Assembly: GCF_000564855.1 (NCBI RefSeq)
Contig: NZ_AYXG01000206.1
Location: 62,001 to 126,000, forward strand
DNA length: 64,000 nt
Reading direction: 5' to 3'
Source of the DNA: Actinokineospora spheciospongiae
GTDB lineage: Bacteria > Actinomycetota > Actinomycetes > Mycobacteriales > Pseudonocardiaceae
The notes beneath the pieces were generated by a model. The model saw only the letters and a program-made list of their open reading frames with translations, made no database searches and was not told the DNA's origin. The position numbers and the translations under genes were made by a program. Below are positions 19,401 to 29,316 of this stretch, in pieces (positions within the stretch are counted from its first letter, which is position 1; each line of letters starts with the position of its first letter).

Positions 19401-22400
19401 CTCCACCCCGGGCAGCTCCGGCGGCCTGCCGGACACGGTGGCGCCGAACACCACGTCGTCGCGGCCGGTCAGCGCGCCGAGCACGGTGGCGAAGGCCAGG
19501 CGCAGCACGGTGCTCGTGGTGATCCCGCGCTCCCGGGCCAGCCGCCCGATCCGCTCGGTGGCCGCGGCCCCCAGGTCGAGGTGCGCCTCCCCGCGCGGCC
19601 CACCGCCGCGCCCGCCGCCCGCGAGGAGGGTGGGTTCGTCAATGCCCGCCAGCAGTCCGCGCCACACCCGGTCGCCCGCCTCGGTGTCGCGTGTGGACAG
19701 CCAGTCGAGGAAGGTGCGGTACGGGGTGGGCGGCGGTGGTTGGCCGCCCGCGTACAGGGTGAACAGCTCGGAGACCAGCACCGGCATCGACCAGCCGTCC
19801 ACCAGCAGGTGGTGGGTGGTGAGCACGAGGGTGTGCCGGTCGGGGCCGCGGCGCAGCAGCGCGCCGCGCACCAGCGGCGGCCTGCCCGGGTCGAACCGGC
19901 GGCGGCGGTCCTCGGCGAGGAACCGCCCGACCGGTGCGGCGCTCTCGGTCCACTCGACGACCGGGTTGTCCGGCACCCGGTGCACCGGCCTGCCGGTCTC
20001 GTCGTTCTCCACCCCGGAGGCCAGGTGCGGGTGGCGGCGCAGCAGCGCGTCCAGCGCGCCGCGCAACCGGGTGCGGTCGAGGTCGCCCGCGAGGTCGAAG
20101 GTGAACTGAACCAGGTACGGGTCCACGCCGTCGTGGTCGTGCAGGGAGTGGAAGAGGATGCCCTGGGCCAGCGGCGTGAGCGGGTAGGTGGCGCGGGCCT
20201 CGGCGCGGGCCACCAGCAGGCGCAGCGCGTCGACCCACCGCGCGGCGAGCGCCTCGACGGTGTCCTCGGGCAGCAGCCGCCCGGCCCAGGTCCAGTTCGC
20301 GGTGAGGCGGGGGCCGTCGGTGATCACGGTGTTGAGTTCGAGGGCGTGCCCCAGGGCCAGGTCGGGCGGCATGGAGGAACCGATCGCGCCGTCGCCGAGC
20401 CCGCTGACGCGGCCGAGGTGGTTGAACGCCACCGCCGGGTCCGACCGCGCGGCCAGCACGGGTGCGGTCTGCGGGTCGAGGTGGCGCAGCAGCCCGTACC
20501 CCAGCCCCTTCTCGGGCACCGCCTCGACCGCGGCCCGCACCCGGCGCACCGCGTCGTCGAGGCGGGCGGGGTCGGCCTCGACGTCGGCCAGGGTGGTGCC
20601 GGGGTCGAGGACCAGGGGGAACAGGGTGGTGAACCAGCCGACGGTGCGGGTGGTGTCGACGCCCCCGGCGATGTCCTCGCGGCCGTGCCCCTCCAGGTCG
20701 AGCAACACCGCCGGATCGTCACCGCCCTCCCCCACCGCGAGGGCGAACGCGGTCAGCAGCAGGTGGTGCAGCGGGCACGAGAAGACCTCGGCGGCCCGGT
20801 CCAGGGCGGCGGTCACCTGGTCGGGGACCGTGCTCGGGTGCCACCGGCGGGTGGTCTCGGTGTCCAGGGCCGGGTCCGGGGCGGGAAATCGCCCGGCCGG
20901 GCGCGGGAGCGCCTTCCAGTGTCGGAACTGGGCCCGGGCGCTGTGCCGGGTCAGCAGCCGCGACCAGCGGGCGAAGGAGGTGCCGACCGGGGGCAGCGGG
21001 TCGCCGTCGAGGGCGGTGTGCAGGTCCTCCAGCAAGATTCGCCAGCTCACGCCGTCGACGGCGAGGTGGTGCACGACGAGGACGAGGGTGCCGGGGTCGA
21101 ACCACAGCGCGTGCAGGACGGGCCCGGTGGTGGGGTCGAGTGCGGCGCGCGCCCGCTCGGTCAGCCCGGCCGCGTCGGCCCCCTCGCCGTGGTGGTCGAG
21201 GCGGAACTCCGGTTCGGCGGTGAGGTGCCAGTCCCACAGGCCGTCGGTCACCGCGAGCCGGGCGCGGAGCATCGCGTGGTGGGCGACGAGCGCGCGCAGC
21301 GCGGCGGGCAGGGCTGCCCGGGCCTCGGGCGGGAGGGAGACCTCTACGGACTGGGTGAAGCCCGCGACCGCGCCGCCGAGCCCGCGCAGCCAGTGCATGA
21401 TCGGGGTCAGGGGCAGGTCGTCGGTGTCCGGGGAGTCGGGTTCCGGGGAGTCCTCGCGCGGGGGCGCCGCGGTGCGGGTGGCGGCCAGCGCGCGGACGGT
21501 CGGCGTGCGGAACAGGTCCGGCACGCCGAAGGTGAACCCGGCGCGGCGGGCGCGGCCGGTGAGCTGAATGGCGGTGATGCTGTCGCCGCCGAGCCGGAAG
21601 AAGTCCTGCTCGACGCCGACGGTGGGCACCCGCAGCACCTCGGCGAACAAGGACGCCAACTCCTGCTCCGCGGCGGTGCCGGGCTGCGCGGCGGGCGCGG
21701 GGGCGGTCGTGGCGCCGGGGGCGGGGAGGGCTGCGCGGTCGAGCTTCCCGTTGCGGGTCAACGGGAGCGCGTCGAGCACGACGACCTCTTCCGGCACCAT
21801 GAACGCGGGCAGCAGGTCGGTGAGGGCCGCGCGGTCGGGCGGGGTGGCGCCGTCGGCGAGGACGACGTAGGAGACGATCCGCCGCCGCCCCGGGGCGTCC
21901 TCGCGCACCACGGTCGCCACCCGCCCGACCCCGGGGAGCCCGGCCAAGGCGGCGTCGACCTCACCGGTCTCCACCCGGAAGCCGCGCAGCTTCACCTGCC
22001 CGTCGGCCCGGCCGACGAAGTCCAGGGTGCCGTCGGGGTTCCAGCGCGCCAGGTCGCCCGTGCGGTACATGCGCGCACCGGGCGGCCCGGTCGGGTCGGC
22101 GACGAACCGGGTGGCGGTCTGCCCCGGCGCGTCCCGGTAGCCGCGGGCCAGGCCCGCCCCGCCGACGTACAACTCCCCCACCACCCCGGGCGGCACCGGG
22201 CGCAGCGCGCCGTCGAGCAGCGACAGGCGCCTGCCGTCGATCGGGCGGCCGATGGGCACGGCCGACGCCCCCGGCGCGACGCGGTGGCGGGTGGCGAAGA
22301 CGGTGGTCTCGGTGGGGCCGTAGCCGTTGACCACCTCGGCCCCGCGCACCCGGCGGACCGCGGCGGGCGAGACGACGTCGCCACCGGTCCAGACCTGGCG

Positions 22401-24467
22401 CAGCCCCTCGAACACCTCCGGCCGCTCCTCGGCCACCGCGGCGAACAGGCCCGCGGTGAGCCACAGGCCGGTGACGCGGTGGCGGGTCACGACCTCGGCG
22501 AGCGCGTCGACGTCGAGGCGGCCGGGCGCGGCGACGACGACCTCGCCGCCGGTGAGCAGCGGCACCCACACCTCCAGGGTGACCGCGTCGAAGGCGTGCG
22601 GGGAGTGCAGGAGGAACCGCTCGGCGGCGCCCTCGGCCCAGGCGCGGTCGGTGGCGAGGCGGGCGACGGCGTCGTGCGGGACCGCCACGCCCTTGGGGAC
22701 GCCGGTCGAGCCGGAGGTGACCATGACGCAGGCGAGCTGGTCGGGCGCGGTCGCCGCGTCGGGCGCGGTGGGGCCGGGTTCGACGGTGATGTGGTGGCGC
22801 ACCCCGGTCGCCACGGGGTCGGCCCGGGTGGTGGCGTCGACGACGAGGTGATCGACGCCCGCGGTGAACGCCCGCAGGCGGCGCACCGGGTCCGCCCGGT
22901 GCAGCGGCAGGTAGGCCGCACCCGCCTTGAGGATGCCCAGCAGCGCCACCACGAGGTCCGGGGAGCGGTCGAGGAGCACACCGACGAGCGTCTCGGCGGT
23001 GGTGCCCGCCTGGAGCAGGCGGTGGGCCACGGCGGCGGCGCGCTCGTCGAGGACGCGGTAGGTCAGGGTGCCCCCGGTGGCCGCGCACCGGACCGCGACG
23101 GCGTCGGGGGTGCGGTCGCGCTGGGCGGCGAACGCGGTGACGACCGTCCCGCCGGGCCGCGAGGGGTGGCCGATCCCCAGCCGCGCCAGGGTTTCGCGCT
23201 CGGTGGGGGTGGTGAGGTGCAGCGCGGCGACCCGCGTGCCCGGCTCGGCCCCGGCGAGGGAGCGCAGGACGTGGCCGAAGCGGTCGCGCACCTCGTCGAG
23301 CAGTGCGTCGGGGTGGTTGGCGGGGTTGCCGTCGAAGTCCAGGCGCAGCGTCCCGTCGCCGAAGTCGTAGGCGACGATCGAGAGGTCTTCCGACGGCGGC
23401 GCGACGACGTTGTGCACCGACGCGGTGGCCGCGCCGAAGCGCAGGTCGTAGTCGAAGCGCTGGATGTTGACCACCGGGCCGAAGAACTTGCGCCCGTCGT
23501 CGGCGTACCCCAGGTCGCGGCGCAGGCGCTCACCCCGGTAGCGCTGGTGCTCCCGCACCCCGCGGATCGCGGCGTCGACACCGGCGACCAGGTCGGCCAC
23601 GGTGGCGCCCGGGTCGACCGCCACCCGCAGCGGCAGCACGTTGGCGGCCATCGCGGGCACCCCGCGCCCCGCCGCGTCGGTGCGCCCGGTGACCGGGAGG
23701 CTGAGCACGACGTCGCGGTTGCCGGTCACCGCGTGCAGGTGCACCGCGGCGGCGGCGATGACCAGCCGGTTCCACCGCTGCCCCAGCCGGTCCGCGGCGG
23801 CGGTGAGGTCGGCGAACGCGGCGCGGTCGAGGGTGCTGGTGCGCCGGGTCGAGCGGCCCTGGGCGGCGGCGGGCCGCTCGGCGAGGCTGAGGAAGTCGGG
23901 CCGGTCGGCCATCACCCCCAGCCACCACGCCCGGTCGGGCCCGGACTCGTAGGCGGCCTCCTCGGCCAGCAGCGGCGCCAGCCGGTGGTCCACCGGGGGC
24001 GGCACGGCGCCGCGGGTGAGGTCGGAGTGGACCCGGGCGATCCTGGCCGAGAGCAGGGTCATCCCCACCCCGTCCAGCGCGATGTGGTGCACCCACTGGA
24101 AGAGCCAGTGCCGCCGCGGACCCAGCCGCAGGATGGCCGCGCCGTACACGGGCCCGGTCTCGAGGTCGACCGGCCGCGCCAACCGGCCCCGCATCCACCG
24201 CAGGGCAGCGGCTTCGCCGTCCACGTCGACGTGCTCGACGACCACCGGCAGGCCGGTGCGGCGCTGGCGCAGTTCGCCGTCGCGCTCGAAGAAGACCACC
24301 CCGAGCGCCTCGGCCTCCCCGGCGGCGTGCGACACCGCCCGGCCCAGCACGTCGGCGTCGAGGTCACCGCGGATGTCGGCGTACTCACCCCAGAGGTAGG
24401 AGCCCGGAGCGGCCTGCTCGGCGAACCACACCCTGGCCTGGGCGGCGAGAACGGGCAGGTCCTCCAA
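13422..24467 (-). CDS. Trimodular nonribosomal peptide synthetase, C-A-T-E-C-A-T-C-A-T-TE
   Basis: A 3,681-residue assembly line. Approximate domains: C1 1-430 (HHIALDG at 127, EntF-like), A1 450-915, T1 (Ser at about 961), E 1010-1430 ([10 protein letters not shown]), C2 1435-1860 (HHLLVDG), A2 1870-2320, T2 (about 2364), C3 2410-2840 (HHIAADG), A3 2850-3310, T3 (about 3372), and a thioesterase 3430-3681 with GWSFGG. By-eye specificity codes: A1 DALWWGGVFK, close to valine; A2 DVWSVAMVHK, perhaps Thr/Ser-like; A3 DMPQVGCVWK, partly glycine-like. The E domain implies a D-residue first. An active C domain at the front implies an acyl or aryl cap. The TTG start follows GAGGGGA; upstream codons in frame offer nothing better. 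Confidence 0.95.
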   Translation of the reverse strand: MEDLPVLAAQARVWFAEQAAPGSYLWGEYADIRGDLDADVLGRAVSHAAGEAEALGVVFFERDGELRQRRTGLPVVVEHVDVDGEAAALRWMRGRLARPVDLETGPVYGAAILRLGPRRHWLFQWVHHIALDGVGMTLLSARIARVHSDLTRGAVPPPVDHRLAPLLAEEAAYESGPDRAWWLGVMADRPDFLSLAERPAAAQGRSTRRTSTLDRAAFADLTAAADRLGQRWNRLVIAAAAVHLHAVTGNRDVVLSLPVTGRTDAAGRGVPAMAANVLPLRVAVDPGATVADLVAGVDAAIRGVREHQRYRGERLRRDLGYADDGRKFFGPVVNIQRFDYDLRFGAATASVHNVVAPPSEDLSIVAYDFGDGTLRLDFDGNPANHPDALLDEVRDRFGHVLRSLAGAEPGTRVAALHLTTPTERETLARLGIGHPSRPGGTVVTAFAAQRDRTPDAVAVRCAATGGTLTYRVLDERAAAVAHRLLQAGTTAETLVGVLLDRSPDLVVALLGILKAGAAYLPLHRADPVRRLRAFTAGVDHLVVDATTRADPVATGVRHHITVEPGPTAPDAATAPDQLACVMVTSGSTGVPKGVAVPHDAVARLATDRAWAEGAAERFLLHSPHAFDAVTLEVWVPLLTGGEVVVAAPGRLDVDALAEVVTRHRVTGLWLTAGLFAAVAEERPEVFEGLRQVWTGGDVVSPAAVRRVRGAEVVNGYGPTETTVFATRHRVAPGASAVPIGRPIDGRRLSLLDGALRPVPPGVVGELYVGGAGLARGYRDAPGQTATRFVADPTGPPGARMYRTGDLARWNPDGTLDFVGRADGQVKLRGFRVETGEVDAALAGLPGVGRVATVVREDAPGRRRIVSYVVLADGATPPDRAALTDLLPAFMVPEEVVVLDALPLTRNGKLDRAALPAPGATTAPAPAAQPGTAAEQELASLFAEVLRVPTVGVEQDFFRLGGDSITAIQLTGRARRAGFTFGVPDLFRTPTVRALAATRTAAPPREDSPEPDSPDTDDLPLTPIMHWLRGLGGAVAGFTQSVEVSLPPEARAALPAALRALVAHHAMLRARLAVTDGLWDWHLTAEPEFRLDHHGEGADAAGLTERARAALDPTTGPVLHALWFDPGTLVLVVHHLAVDGVSWRILLEDLHTALDGDPLPPVGTSFARWSRLLTRHSARAQFRHWKALPRPAGRFPAPDPALDTETTRRWHPSTVPDQVTAALDRAAEVFSCPLHHLLLTAFALAVGEGGDDPAVLLDLEGHGREDIAGGVDTTRTVGWFTTLFPLVLDPGTTLADVEADPARLDDAVRRVRAAVEAVPEKGLGYGLLRHLDPQTAPVLAARSDPAVAFNHLGRVSGLGDGAIGSSMPPDLALGHALELNTVITDGPRLTANWTWAGRLLPEDTVEALAARWVDALRLLVARAEARATYPLTPLAQGILFHSLHDHDGVDPYLVQFTFDLAGDLDRTRLRGALDALLRRHPHLASGVENDETGRPVHRVPDNPVVEWTESAAPVGRFLAEDRRRRFDPGRPPLVRGALLRRGPDRHTLVLTTHHLLVDGWSMPVLVSELFTLYAGGQPPPPTPYRTFLDWLSTRDTEAGDRVWRGLLAGIDEPTLLAGGGRGGGPRGEAHLDLGAAATERIGRLARERGITTSTVLRLAFATVLGALTGRDDVVFGATVSGRPPELPGVERVLGLMINTLPVRCRLDPGASAAGVLAALHAQHLSVLEHQHADLARLPGLAGHQELFDAVLVFENYPVDGTALGAPGLEVTDARGLDGTHYPVTLIVVPGDSLRLRLDHRRDVLDPTAARTFLDRVAAVLDRVATDPDRPLAELDLLLPGEPRPAPPAEPAPVRESLVDLFAAQVRAHPHARALTCGDDHLTYAELDRRANGLASRLIADGAGPGTLVGVSLTPSFELVVALLAVLKTGAAYLPLDPAHPAERLRRITEDAGPVLTVTPETFTAAPEAGPDPGVRVDPGAPAYVIHTSGSTGTPKGVVVTHRNVVRLLAVTDRHFRHGPDDVHTLFHSFAFDVSVWELWSALGRGGRLVLVPRELVRSPREFLDLLRRERVTSLSQTPSAFDQLLRAEAEDPEEPTALSVRHVVLAGEALDPTRVRRWHGPGRPLLVNMYGITETTVHTTFHALRDPDETRGVVGEALDDLRVHLLDHALRPVPPGCPGEVYVAGPGVALGYLGRPGLTATRFVADPWGPPGARMYRSGDRARRLPDGTLEYLGRTDAQVKVRGFRIEPAEVERVLAESPDVGRAVVLPRADALVAYVTGTADPAALRAHAARVLPAHLVPAFVVPLPEIPLTVNGKVDRAALPAPESTVRPGRAPETDAERLVCRVFADALGLAAVGADDSFFDLGGHSLLATRVVNLLRDRAGADLRLRTLFDAPTPAELARRLTGGTERVAFTAQVRPDRVPLSTAQRRFWFFDRFAGPNPVYNMAFATELVGPLDAGALAAALRDVVDRHEVLRTTVSEVTDTDPEPHQVLGEAAAVPFTVLDSTGTGWRDLLRAEATHCFDLVAEPPVRATLARTAPDRHVLLLLLHHIAADGWSLAPLARDLSTAYAARAEGRAPRWPDEPVQYADYALWQRGLDLDAELAHWTAALRGAPDAITLPTDRTRPAQSAHRGESVAFHLDAGLHTALTDLAAAHRASPFMVVHAAIGVLLARLGAGEDIPVGTPVAGRHDSALHDAVGCFVNTVVLRTDLSGDPTFAELLGRVREADLAALAHQQLPFERLVEVLNPPRSAAHHPVFQVMLAFQDTPPPLFDLPGITAEPVALHGGASRLDLLWSLTPRRGGAVEGILEYNTELFSPAAARTLNTRLEVLLRAAVAEPHTRVGDLPLLLDGEAHRLLGGRDPVEVPAADVPELVAEWVTRTPDAPAVVHGDRVLSYAELDTRARKIAAELDGVGPGDLVALCLPRDPDLIAAMLAVLALGAAYLPVDPDQPAARIESLLADARPRVVVGGDRAGAADPSVLPTGTAYVLHTSGSTGAPKGVVVPRTALVNLLLSLRAELSVTAEDRVLAAAPAGFDMSVPEFLLPLVTGAAAVLVDAGTVRDPDALLDVVEERGVTVMQATPSLWQILVARRPAALRGLRGVVGGEAVPGALVDELTGLGVDTLACYGPTETTVWSTTRRGSAPGTVPLGRPLWNTACRVLDRRLRPVPPGVVGELHIAGAGVATGYLHRPGQTAQRFVADPFGPPGTRMYRTGDLASWTADGELRFHGREDDQVKLRGHRIELGEVEAVLGAHPGVGAAAVALREHGPDDRRLVGYAVLTGTTTPDAVLAHAAAHLPEYMVPARVVALDRLPLTANGKLARAALPAPDWAATRVVTPPSTLREQVLCGLFAEVLGLPAVGATDNFFALGGHSLLVARLVERIGAVLGQRPRTRDVFAAGTPAGLAAALGRPEEPAGRFIPFRAGGTGAPVFCVHSLSGISWLYAGLLGHIDSTHPVYGIDADDSRTHTGPDSIEELAESYVEELLARFPDGPYHLLGWSFGGLVSHAMAIRLRARGAEVGVSFLIDPPARSGADLSDSVDEQRVYRVLLTAVGHRDDEYPPERLTHPEVSALLRREGSLLATFTEDDVDRLVAMSRRHARLMSGHRPAPYPGDAVYLATTGPSAVPGWVDWRPLIGGHLTEHLLDTAHHRAMQPVNTPAVGAWLNAALAAHRGRGNR

Positions 24468-24701
24468 GGTGATCAGTTCCCCTCGACTCGGGCGGACTGG
24501 TCATGACTCCGTGCGACCTCGACGTTACACAAAGTTCTCACAAAGCAAAGTAATGCACTGGTAAAGTGATCTGCGTCATGCCCACCCCGCGCACGACCCC
24601 GGAGCGGGGCTCCCGATCGCTGCTGCGATTGGCGGTTCTACGCCGTGCGGCGGCTCCCTAGGCTGGCCGCAGGAATGCGGCGCGGGGTATGGAGGAACGA
24701 C
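24468..24701. promoter_or_regulatory. Divergent promoter region, NRPS operon and TIMP-like gene
   Basis: This gap is the only space for the NRPS operon promoter. An AT-rich core at about 24520-24570 (for example TTACACAAAG and GGTAAAGTGA) contrasts with the surrounding GC-rich DNA and could hold both promoters. I could not define -10/-35 pairs or an operator with confidence. No regulator gene lies next to it. Confidence 0.4.
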
Positions 24702-25241
24702 GTGTCCCCTTTTCGCACGACGCGCAGGCGGCGGTTCGGGCGTGTGCTCGCGGTGGTCCTGGCGGCCCTGGCGATGCTCGTCGGGGTGTTCGTGACCTCG
24801 GCCGGCGCCTGCTCGTGCTTCCCCGGCGGCGAGGGCTCGCGCTACGTCCGGGCGGACCACGTCTTCACCGGCTTGGTCCTGAGCAAGGAAACCCTGACGG
24901 GCACCGACCCCGACAGCCCGCAGGACGACGTGTTCCGCTACCGGGTCCTGCGGTTGCAGACCCACAAGGGACAGCCACCGATCCTGGTGAACGTCGACAC
25001 GTCGGTGGCGGGCTCCACGTGCGGGATCTCCCTCAACGTCTGGGAAACGTACCTGGTCTTCGCCTCCGGCGACGCGAGCGACCGGGTCATCGAAACCGGC
25101 CTATGCTCCGGCACGCGCCTGGCGTCGCAGGGGCCGCCGATCACCGAGGAACCGCCGACCACCACCACGACCGCGCCCGCACCGACCACCACGGCCGTCG
25201 CGCTGGCCGCCTCGACCCCTTCGCCCTGCGCGGCGGCGTAG
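24702..25241 (+). CDS. Secreted TIMP/netrin-like (NTR) domain protein
   Basis: A 179-residue secreted protein. An Arg-rich start and a hydrophobic segment (VLAVVLAALAMLVGVFVTSA) form a signal peptide, and cleavage would leave CSC at the mature N-terminus. The pattern CSC...ADHVFTGLV...STCGISL...YLVFASG...TGLCSGTR matches bacterial NTR/TIMP-like domains, whose four cysteines form disulfides. In animal TIMPs the N-terminal cysteine chelates the zinc of metalloproteases; for bacterial members the function is unproven. The tail is Thr/Pro-rich, and the expected C-terminal membrane anchor seems absent or cut short. GGAGG lies 6 bases before the GTG at 24702, which decides the start. Confidence 0.78.
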   Translation: MSPFRTTRRRRFGRVLAVVLAALAMLVGVFVTSAGACSCFPGGEGSRYVRADHVFTGLVLSKETLTGTDPDSPQDDVFRYRVLRLQTHKGQPPILVNVDTSVAGSTCGISLNVWETYLVFASGDASDRVIETGLCSGTRLASQGPPITEEPPTTTTTAPAPTTTAVALAASTPSPCAAA

Positions 25242-25386
25242 CGCACCGCGTTTCGCACCACTCACACCCGACAAGCGAGGCGTACCCCCGACAACGGCTG
25301 CCTGCACGCCTTCGACGTCGACGTGTGGCAGGACCCATTGCGCGTCGAGGGGGATCAGCCTGCTGGCGACCGATGGTCGACGTCTG

Positions 25387-28300
25387 TCAGCCCAGGAAAG
25401 GAACGTGCTTGAGGGCGTCGTCGATCATCTTCTCGACATCCGGGACGTGAACCCCGGTTGCTCGCAGCCAACTCAGGACGACCGGCAATGGCCGACCAAC
25501 CGAATGCACCATCTCATCCAGCGAACGCAAGTCGATCCGAGGCTCGGCAAAACCGATAGAGGTCTCGCGATACACCAGCCTGCTCAATTCGGTCGCATCA
25601 CCGAATGTCATCCCTTGCGGCAGAATCCTATCCGACACCGCCAACCCGTACCCCTCGATGCGAGCGACCACATCTTCCACCGTGAGATCCAGCACGCCCG
25701 CCTGGGGCGCGACGAGCAACAATGGAAGAACGTCTGAAATCCACGAAAGACGAAAGTACCCGTCGACTGCCAGGAACAACTTTTCATCCATCCTGTCCGC
25801 AGTTTCGGGCAGATGGACGCGGCTGCGGATGCCCAGTTCTCCGATACGCTCGATCCAACGCCGAACCTCTGCAATGTTGCGCGGCTTCGGCATGTCGAGA
25901 CCCAGTCCGACCTCAGCGCTCCACAGGGTTGCCCATTGCAGGATACGACGATCGCGCACATCCGTTTCCCGAGGCACTTCCGGTGTTTCGAAGCCCAGAA
26001 AACGCAACGCAAGAGCAATTTCTTCACAATCGAAATTCAAGCGCAGCGCCGCATCCAGGACATCCACAGCCAACAAAGGTCGTCTTCGCCACAAGCCGAT
26101 GGACTCGTCCTCCATGGCGAACAAGAGCGCGGCCAAAGGATTGAGGTCATCTGGAAACATTTCCTCGATGGGCTGAAAATCAAGTCCGAGCAGCATCTCG
26201 CACAATTTTTTTGCAGAAGTACCTCGCCTCAGTTCCGCCACCACTCGCCTGACACGGCCAAGCCTTTTCCCTCGGACCAGCCCGAATTTTCTACGATCTC
26301 CAGCACTCAACGTTTGGCCAACATACGACGCGCTGACTACTGTCTCATCGGAGATCTCCACACCAGCCGCGCGCCAAGAAGAGACGATTTCGTCAGTCGA
26401 CATATGCGTCCTTCGGCCTGCCGAACGTATGTCGCCCGCCCTGATTTGATCTCCCGCACACAAGGGGCGGCCGCCAGACGAGTGCAAGAGGACGAAGTTG
26501 CCGACCGTGAGCGGCTGATCGTCAATTTCCGGAATCCGGATGCATTCGAAACCGAAGAGTGCCATCAACGCAATCAAGTCAGACACGGTCGGACACAGCG
26601 TTGAACGGATCGAGTCAACCAATCGTGATATTGACACCTTTTCCCGGAAGCCATTCCCGCTCCAGAATTCAAGCACCGGGACATGCATCGGCATGGCGGT
26701 CAAGGTTGCTGGGTTTCGCGAGTATCCCCGGTATTCCAAGAATTCAACAAATGCCGACTCCTCCTCGTGAGCGAATACACGCCACAGGTACGTCGCATTT
26801 ATCAGATCATTATCGCGTATGCGATGCTCCCAGACTTCGGGGAAGCTGGATGCGAAACCGACACCCCATTCAGCATCGCACGGGTGAAAACCGACCTCCA
26901 CGAGATCCACGACCCCGAAGCGGCTGGGGAGTTCCACCCGCCTCCGCATCGCGGCATCGACAATCGAGTGGGCCAGGAAAGGACTCGCCGAGAAAACAGC
27001 GAGGAGCCACTCATAAGCGAAAAGACCGCAGTCCAGCAGCAGGTCGATGGTGTCACCCGTGAATTCGGCCAGCACCTCGAACCCATACTTCTCATCGTCC
27101 ATGATTTGCGTTCGATCGAGAGACAACCGCTCTGGTGCGTGTCGGCCCGACAGGTTCACGACGAACGGCAGGTTTAGGGCAAGATCCTGATGTCGCCAAC
27201 TGCTCGGGGTCCGCACGACCACCCCGTCAACCAGCACCCCACCTGCGGTCTCACACCACGCGAAGTCGATACCCGGCGGCGTGTTGGCGACCTGCACCAT
27301 TCGAGCGTCGAACCGGCGCCGCTCGTTCCTGCGGATGACACTGGCGTCCACGGGCACCAGGGACTTCGGTTCCCAAACCTCCGACTCATTGTGGTCGACG
27401 GCCGTGGTGCGGAACTCTGCCATGCCCAGGAGTTGTCTCAGGATGTGAACCACCGACCGCGAGCGGATTCCCTGCTTCAGGTAGAGGCGGACCGTCGTGC
27501 CGGGCGCCCGACTGCCCGCGGGCAGGTGTTGGATTCGGAACAGGTGGCCAGGGCCGAAGATCGTCGCCCACAGCACGGCACCGCCCCCACCGTCCCTGCC
27601 CACCCGGCACGTGGTGACCACAATTCTCTCGGCGAGCATGAAGTAGCTCAGAACGCCCACACCGAAGCGGCTGTTGGGGTGCAGTTCGACAGGCGGGTCG
27701 AGGTGCGACCACTCAGCCAGCTCAGCCAGGAACTCCGGCTGCTCGGCGAACCTGCTTCCCGCCTTGCAGAACACGCCCCGCAGCTCCACGTCCCCCATGC
27801 CGATGCCGTTGTCCCGGCACTCGACGTACGCACGGCCGTCTTCGTCCTCGGACTCTTCGAACTCGATCAGCCCTTCGTAGGCGTGGGTGTTCTGCCGGGT
27901 CCGCTCCAGGTATTCGGTGCGGGCTCGGCGGTAGCGGCACGCGTCGAGGGCGTTCTGGTAGAGCTCGCGGATGGCCAGTTCGCTGTCCTTGTAGAGCGTG
28001 TCTCCCACCAGCAGATCCCGGACCCGGTTGCTGTCCAGGCGGAACCCCGCCCAGCCCGCCAGGCCCTCGTCAGCGGGGAGCACCTCGTGGGCTGACAGTC
28101 GGGCGGGTAGTACCGGGAACCGGTAGGGCACGCGCTCACCGACCGTGCGGTGAACGGCGTGCAGGAGTTCATCGGTTCGGGCGACGTGGTCGCGGACCGC
28201 CTCGATGACGGCGGCGTGTGGGCAGGCGGCGCGCAGGACGGGCACAGCGGGCGCACCACCCCAACTCGCCTCGTGCAGGGTGGCGCGGAGGGCATCGAGG

Positions 28301-29202
28301 TCGACCGGGTCGGGGATGGCGAGGTGCTCGGCCACCACGTCGGGGAGCGTGAACGCCTCCACCGACATGCCGTGGGCGAGGGCGAGCACCAAGGTCAGCA
28401 GGTGTTCGCGGACCCGCTGCCCGGACATGCCGCGCACCTGGTCCTGGACGCGCAGCCCGGACAGGAACTCGTCGCCGCACACGCCGGGGCCCCGGCGCAG
28501 GCCGGGCAGCACTCGGGCGATCCGCCGAGGGTCGGCCACCGATGGCAAGCCCAGTGGGTCGCACAGATCCGCAACCGTGGGCACAGTGACCGAGTCGGCT
28601 GGGGATGCGGCGCCCCCGGTCAGGTTGCGGCGGACGATCCAGCGGTGGAACAGCCACCAGCCGATGGCCGCGCCCTCCGCCGGACTGCGGCGGGCGCGGT
28701 CGACAAGGGCCGGGTGGTGGTCGGCGGACTCCTGGAACGACGCGCGGACTCCGGCTGTCGAACGCGGGTTCCAGGGTTCGACCCCCACCAGTGCGGCTGC
28801 GACGCGCAGGTGGTGCACGTGGTGGATGAGGGGGACCAGGGTGAACAAGGCCGCCTCAACCGGGTGGAGTTCCACCTCTCCTGCGTCCCCGAGCAACCAG
28901 GCGGTGTTGTCCAGGACGCGCAGAGGGAAGTCCGGTTCGTACCACGGGTCACCGGGTAGGGCCGCCGCTGCCGCGTCGCGGTGATCCGACAGGACACCCG
29001 CGGCCACCGCGACCTTGTTCCGCAGGTCGGTGGCGTCCGCCCGGACGTGGTTCCACGGCGGGGCGTTGTGCGCGGCTTCGGACCAGCCACTCAGCGGAGG
29101 TGGGGTGGGTGGGGAGGTGAAGATGATGTTGCCGTGCAGGTCACGGAGCTGCACCACCTTGTTGCCGTTGCCGTGGACCCGGCTGATGTCTGCCACGCTC
29201 AT
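25387..29202 (-). CDS. Hsp90-like GHKL ATPase with C-terminal repeats, likely conflict-system protein
   Basis: A 1,271-residue protein. Residues 5-30 (HGNGNKVVQLRDLHGNIIF) resemble the short beta-rich N-terminal tag found on many actinobacterial conflict proteins. Residues 40-370 are helical and unrecognised. Residues 390-900 form a GHKL/Hsp90-type ATPase: N box IRELYQNALDACRYR near 414, G1 box DNGIGM near 467, G2 box FGVGVLSYF near 517. The C-terminal third carries degenerate repeats of about 30-45 residues (VEDVVARIEGYGLAVSD, EVRRWIERIGELGI, EMVHSVGRPLP..LRATGV) that look like winged-helix-like units. The 3' half is clearly less GC-rich than its neighbours. It stands alone with no partner nuclease gene. 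The family link is from memory; the cellular role is inference. Confidence 0.75.
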   Translation of the reverse strand: MSVADISRVHGNGNKVVQLRDLHGNIIFTSPPTPPPLSGWSEAAHNAPPWNHVRADATDLRNKVAVAAGVLSDHRDAAAAALPGDPWYEPDFPLRVLDNTAWLLGDAGEVELHPVEAALFTLVPLIHHVHHLRVAAALVGVEPWNPRSTAGVRASFQESADHHPALVDRARRSPAEGAAIGWWLFHRWIVRRNLTGGAASPADSVTVPTVADLCDPLGLPSVADPRRIARVLPGLRRGPGVCGDEFLSGLRVQDQVRGMSGQRVREHLLTLVLALAHGMSVEAFTLPDVVAEHLAIPDPVDLDALRATLHEASWGGAPAVPVLRAACPHAAVIEAVRDHVARTDELLHAVHRTVGERVPYRFPVLPARLSAHEVLPADEGLAGWAGFRLDSNRVRDLLVGDTLYKDSELAIRELYQNALDACRYRRARTEYLERTRQNTHAYEGLIEFEESEDEDGRAYVECRDNGIGMGDVELRGVFCKAGSRFAEQPEFLAELAEWSHLDPPVELHPNSRFGVGVLSYFMLAERIVVTTCRVGRDGGGGAVLWATIFGPGHLFRIQHLPAGSRAPGTTVRLYLKQGIRSRSVVHILRQLLGMAEFRTTAVDHNESEVWEPKSLVPVDASVIRRNERRRFDARMVQVANTPPGIDFAWCETAGGVLVDGVVVRTPSSWRHQDLALNLPFVVNLSGRHAPERLSLDRTQIMDDEKYGFEVLAEFTGDTIDLLLDCGLFAYEWLLAVFSASPFLAHSIVDAAMRRRVELPSRFGVVDLVEVGFHPCDAEWGVGFASSFPEVWEHRIRDNDLINATYLWRVFAHEEESAFVEFLEYRGYSRNPATLTAMPMHVPVLEFWSGNGFREKVSISRLVDSIRSTLCPTVSDLIALMALFGFECIRIPEIDDQPLTVGNFVLLHSSGGRPLCAGDQIRAGDIRSAGRRTHMSTDEIVSSWRAAGVEISDETVVSASYVGQTLSAGDRRKFGLVRGKRLGRVRRVVAELRRGTSAKKLCEMLLGLDFQPIEEMFPDDLNPLAALLFAMEDESIGLWRRRPLLAVDVLDAALRLNFDCEEIALALRFLGFETPEVPRETDVRDRRILQWATLWSAEVGLGLDMPKPRNIAEVRRWIERIGELGIRSRVHLPETADRMDEKLFLAVDGYFRLSWISDVLPLLLVAPQAGVLDLTVEDVVARIEGYGLAVSDRILPQGMTFGDATELSRLVYRETSIGFAEPRIDLRSLDEMVHSVGRPLPVVLSWLRATGVHVPDVEKMIDDALKHVPFLG

Positions 29203-29316
29203 CCTTCCGCACCCTGGTTGGTCCGGAAGTCTACGCACGCTCGCTTTCTCGGAAATACGATTCCGGACCGGTCTCAGGCCTCAGCAGTGCCCTCGACACC
29301 GCTGTCCACGGCCGCC

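Noticed and set aside
13275..24506. A 3,743-codon open frame antisense to the NRPS
   Set aside because: It is a GC-bias shadow: it has no domain, is rich in Arg/Gly/Pro/Val/Gln, and lies over a gene with clear NRPS motifs.
25387..29202. Histidine kinase or DNA gyrase B call for the GHKL protein
   Set aside because: There is no H-box, receiver or topoisomerase domain; the FGVGVLSYF block and the spacing of boxes fit the Hsp90/MutL branch.
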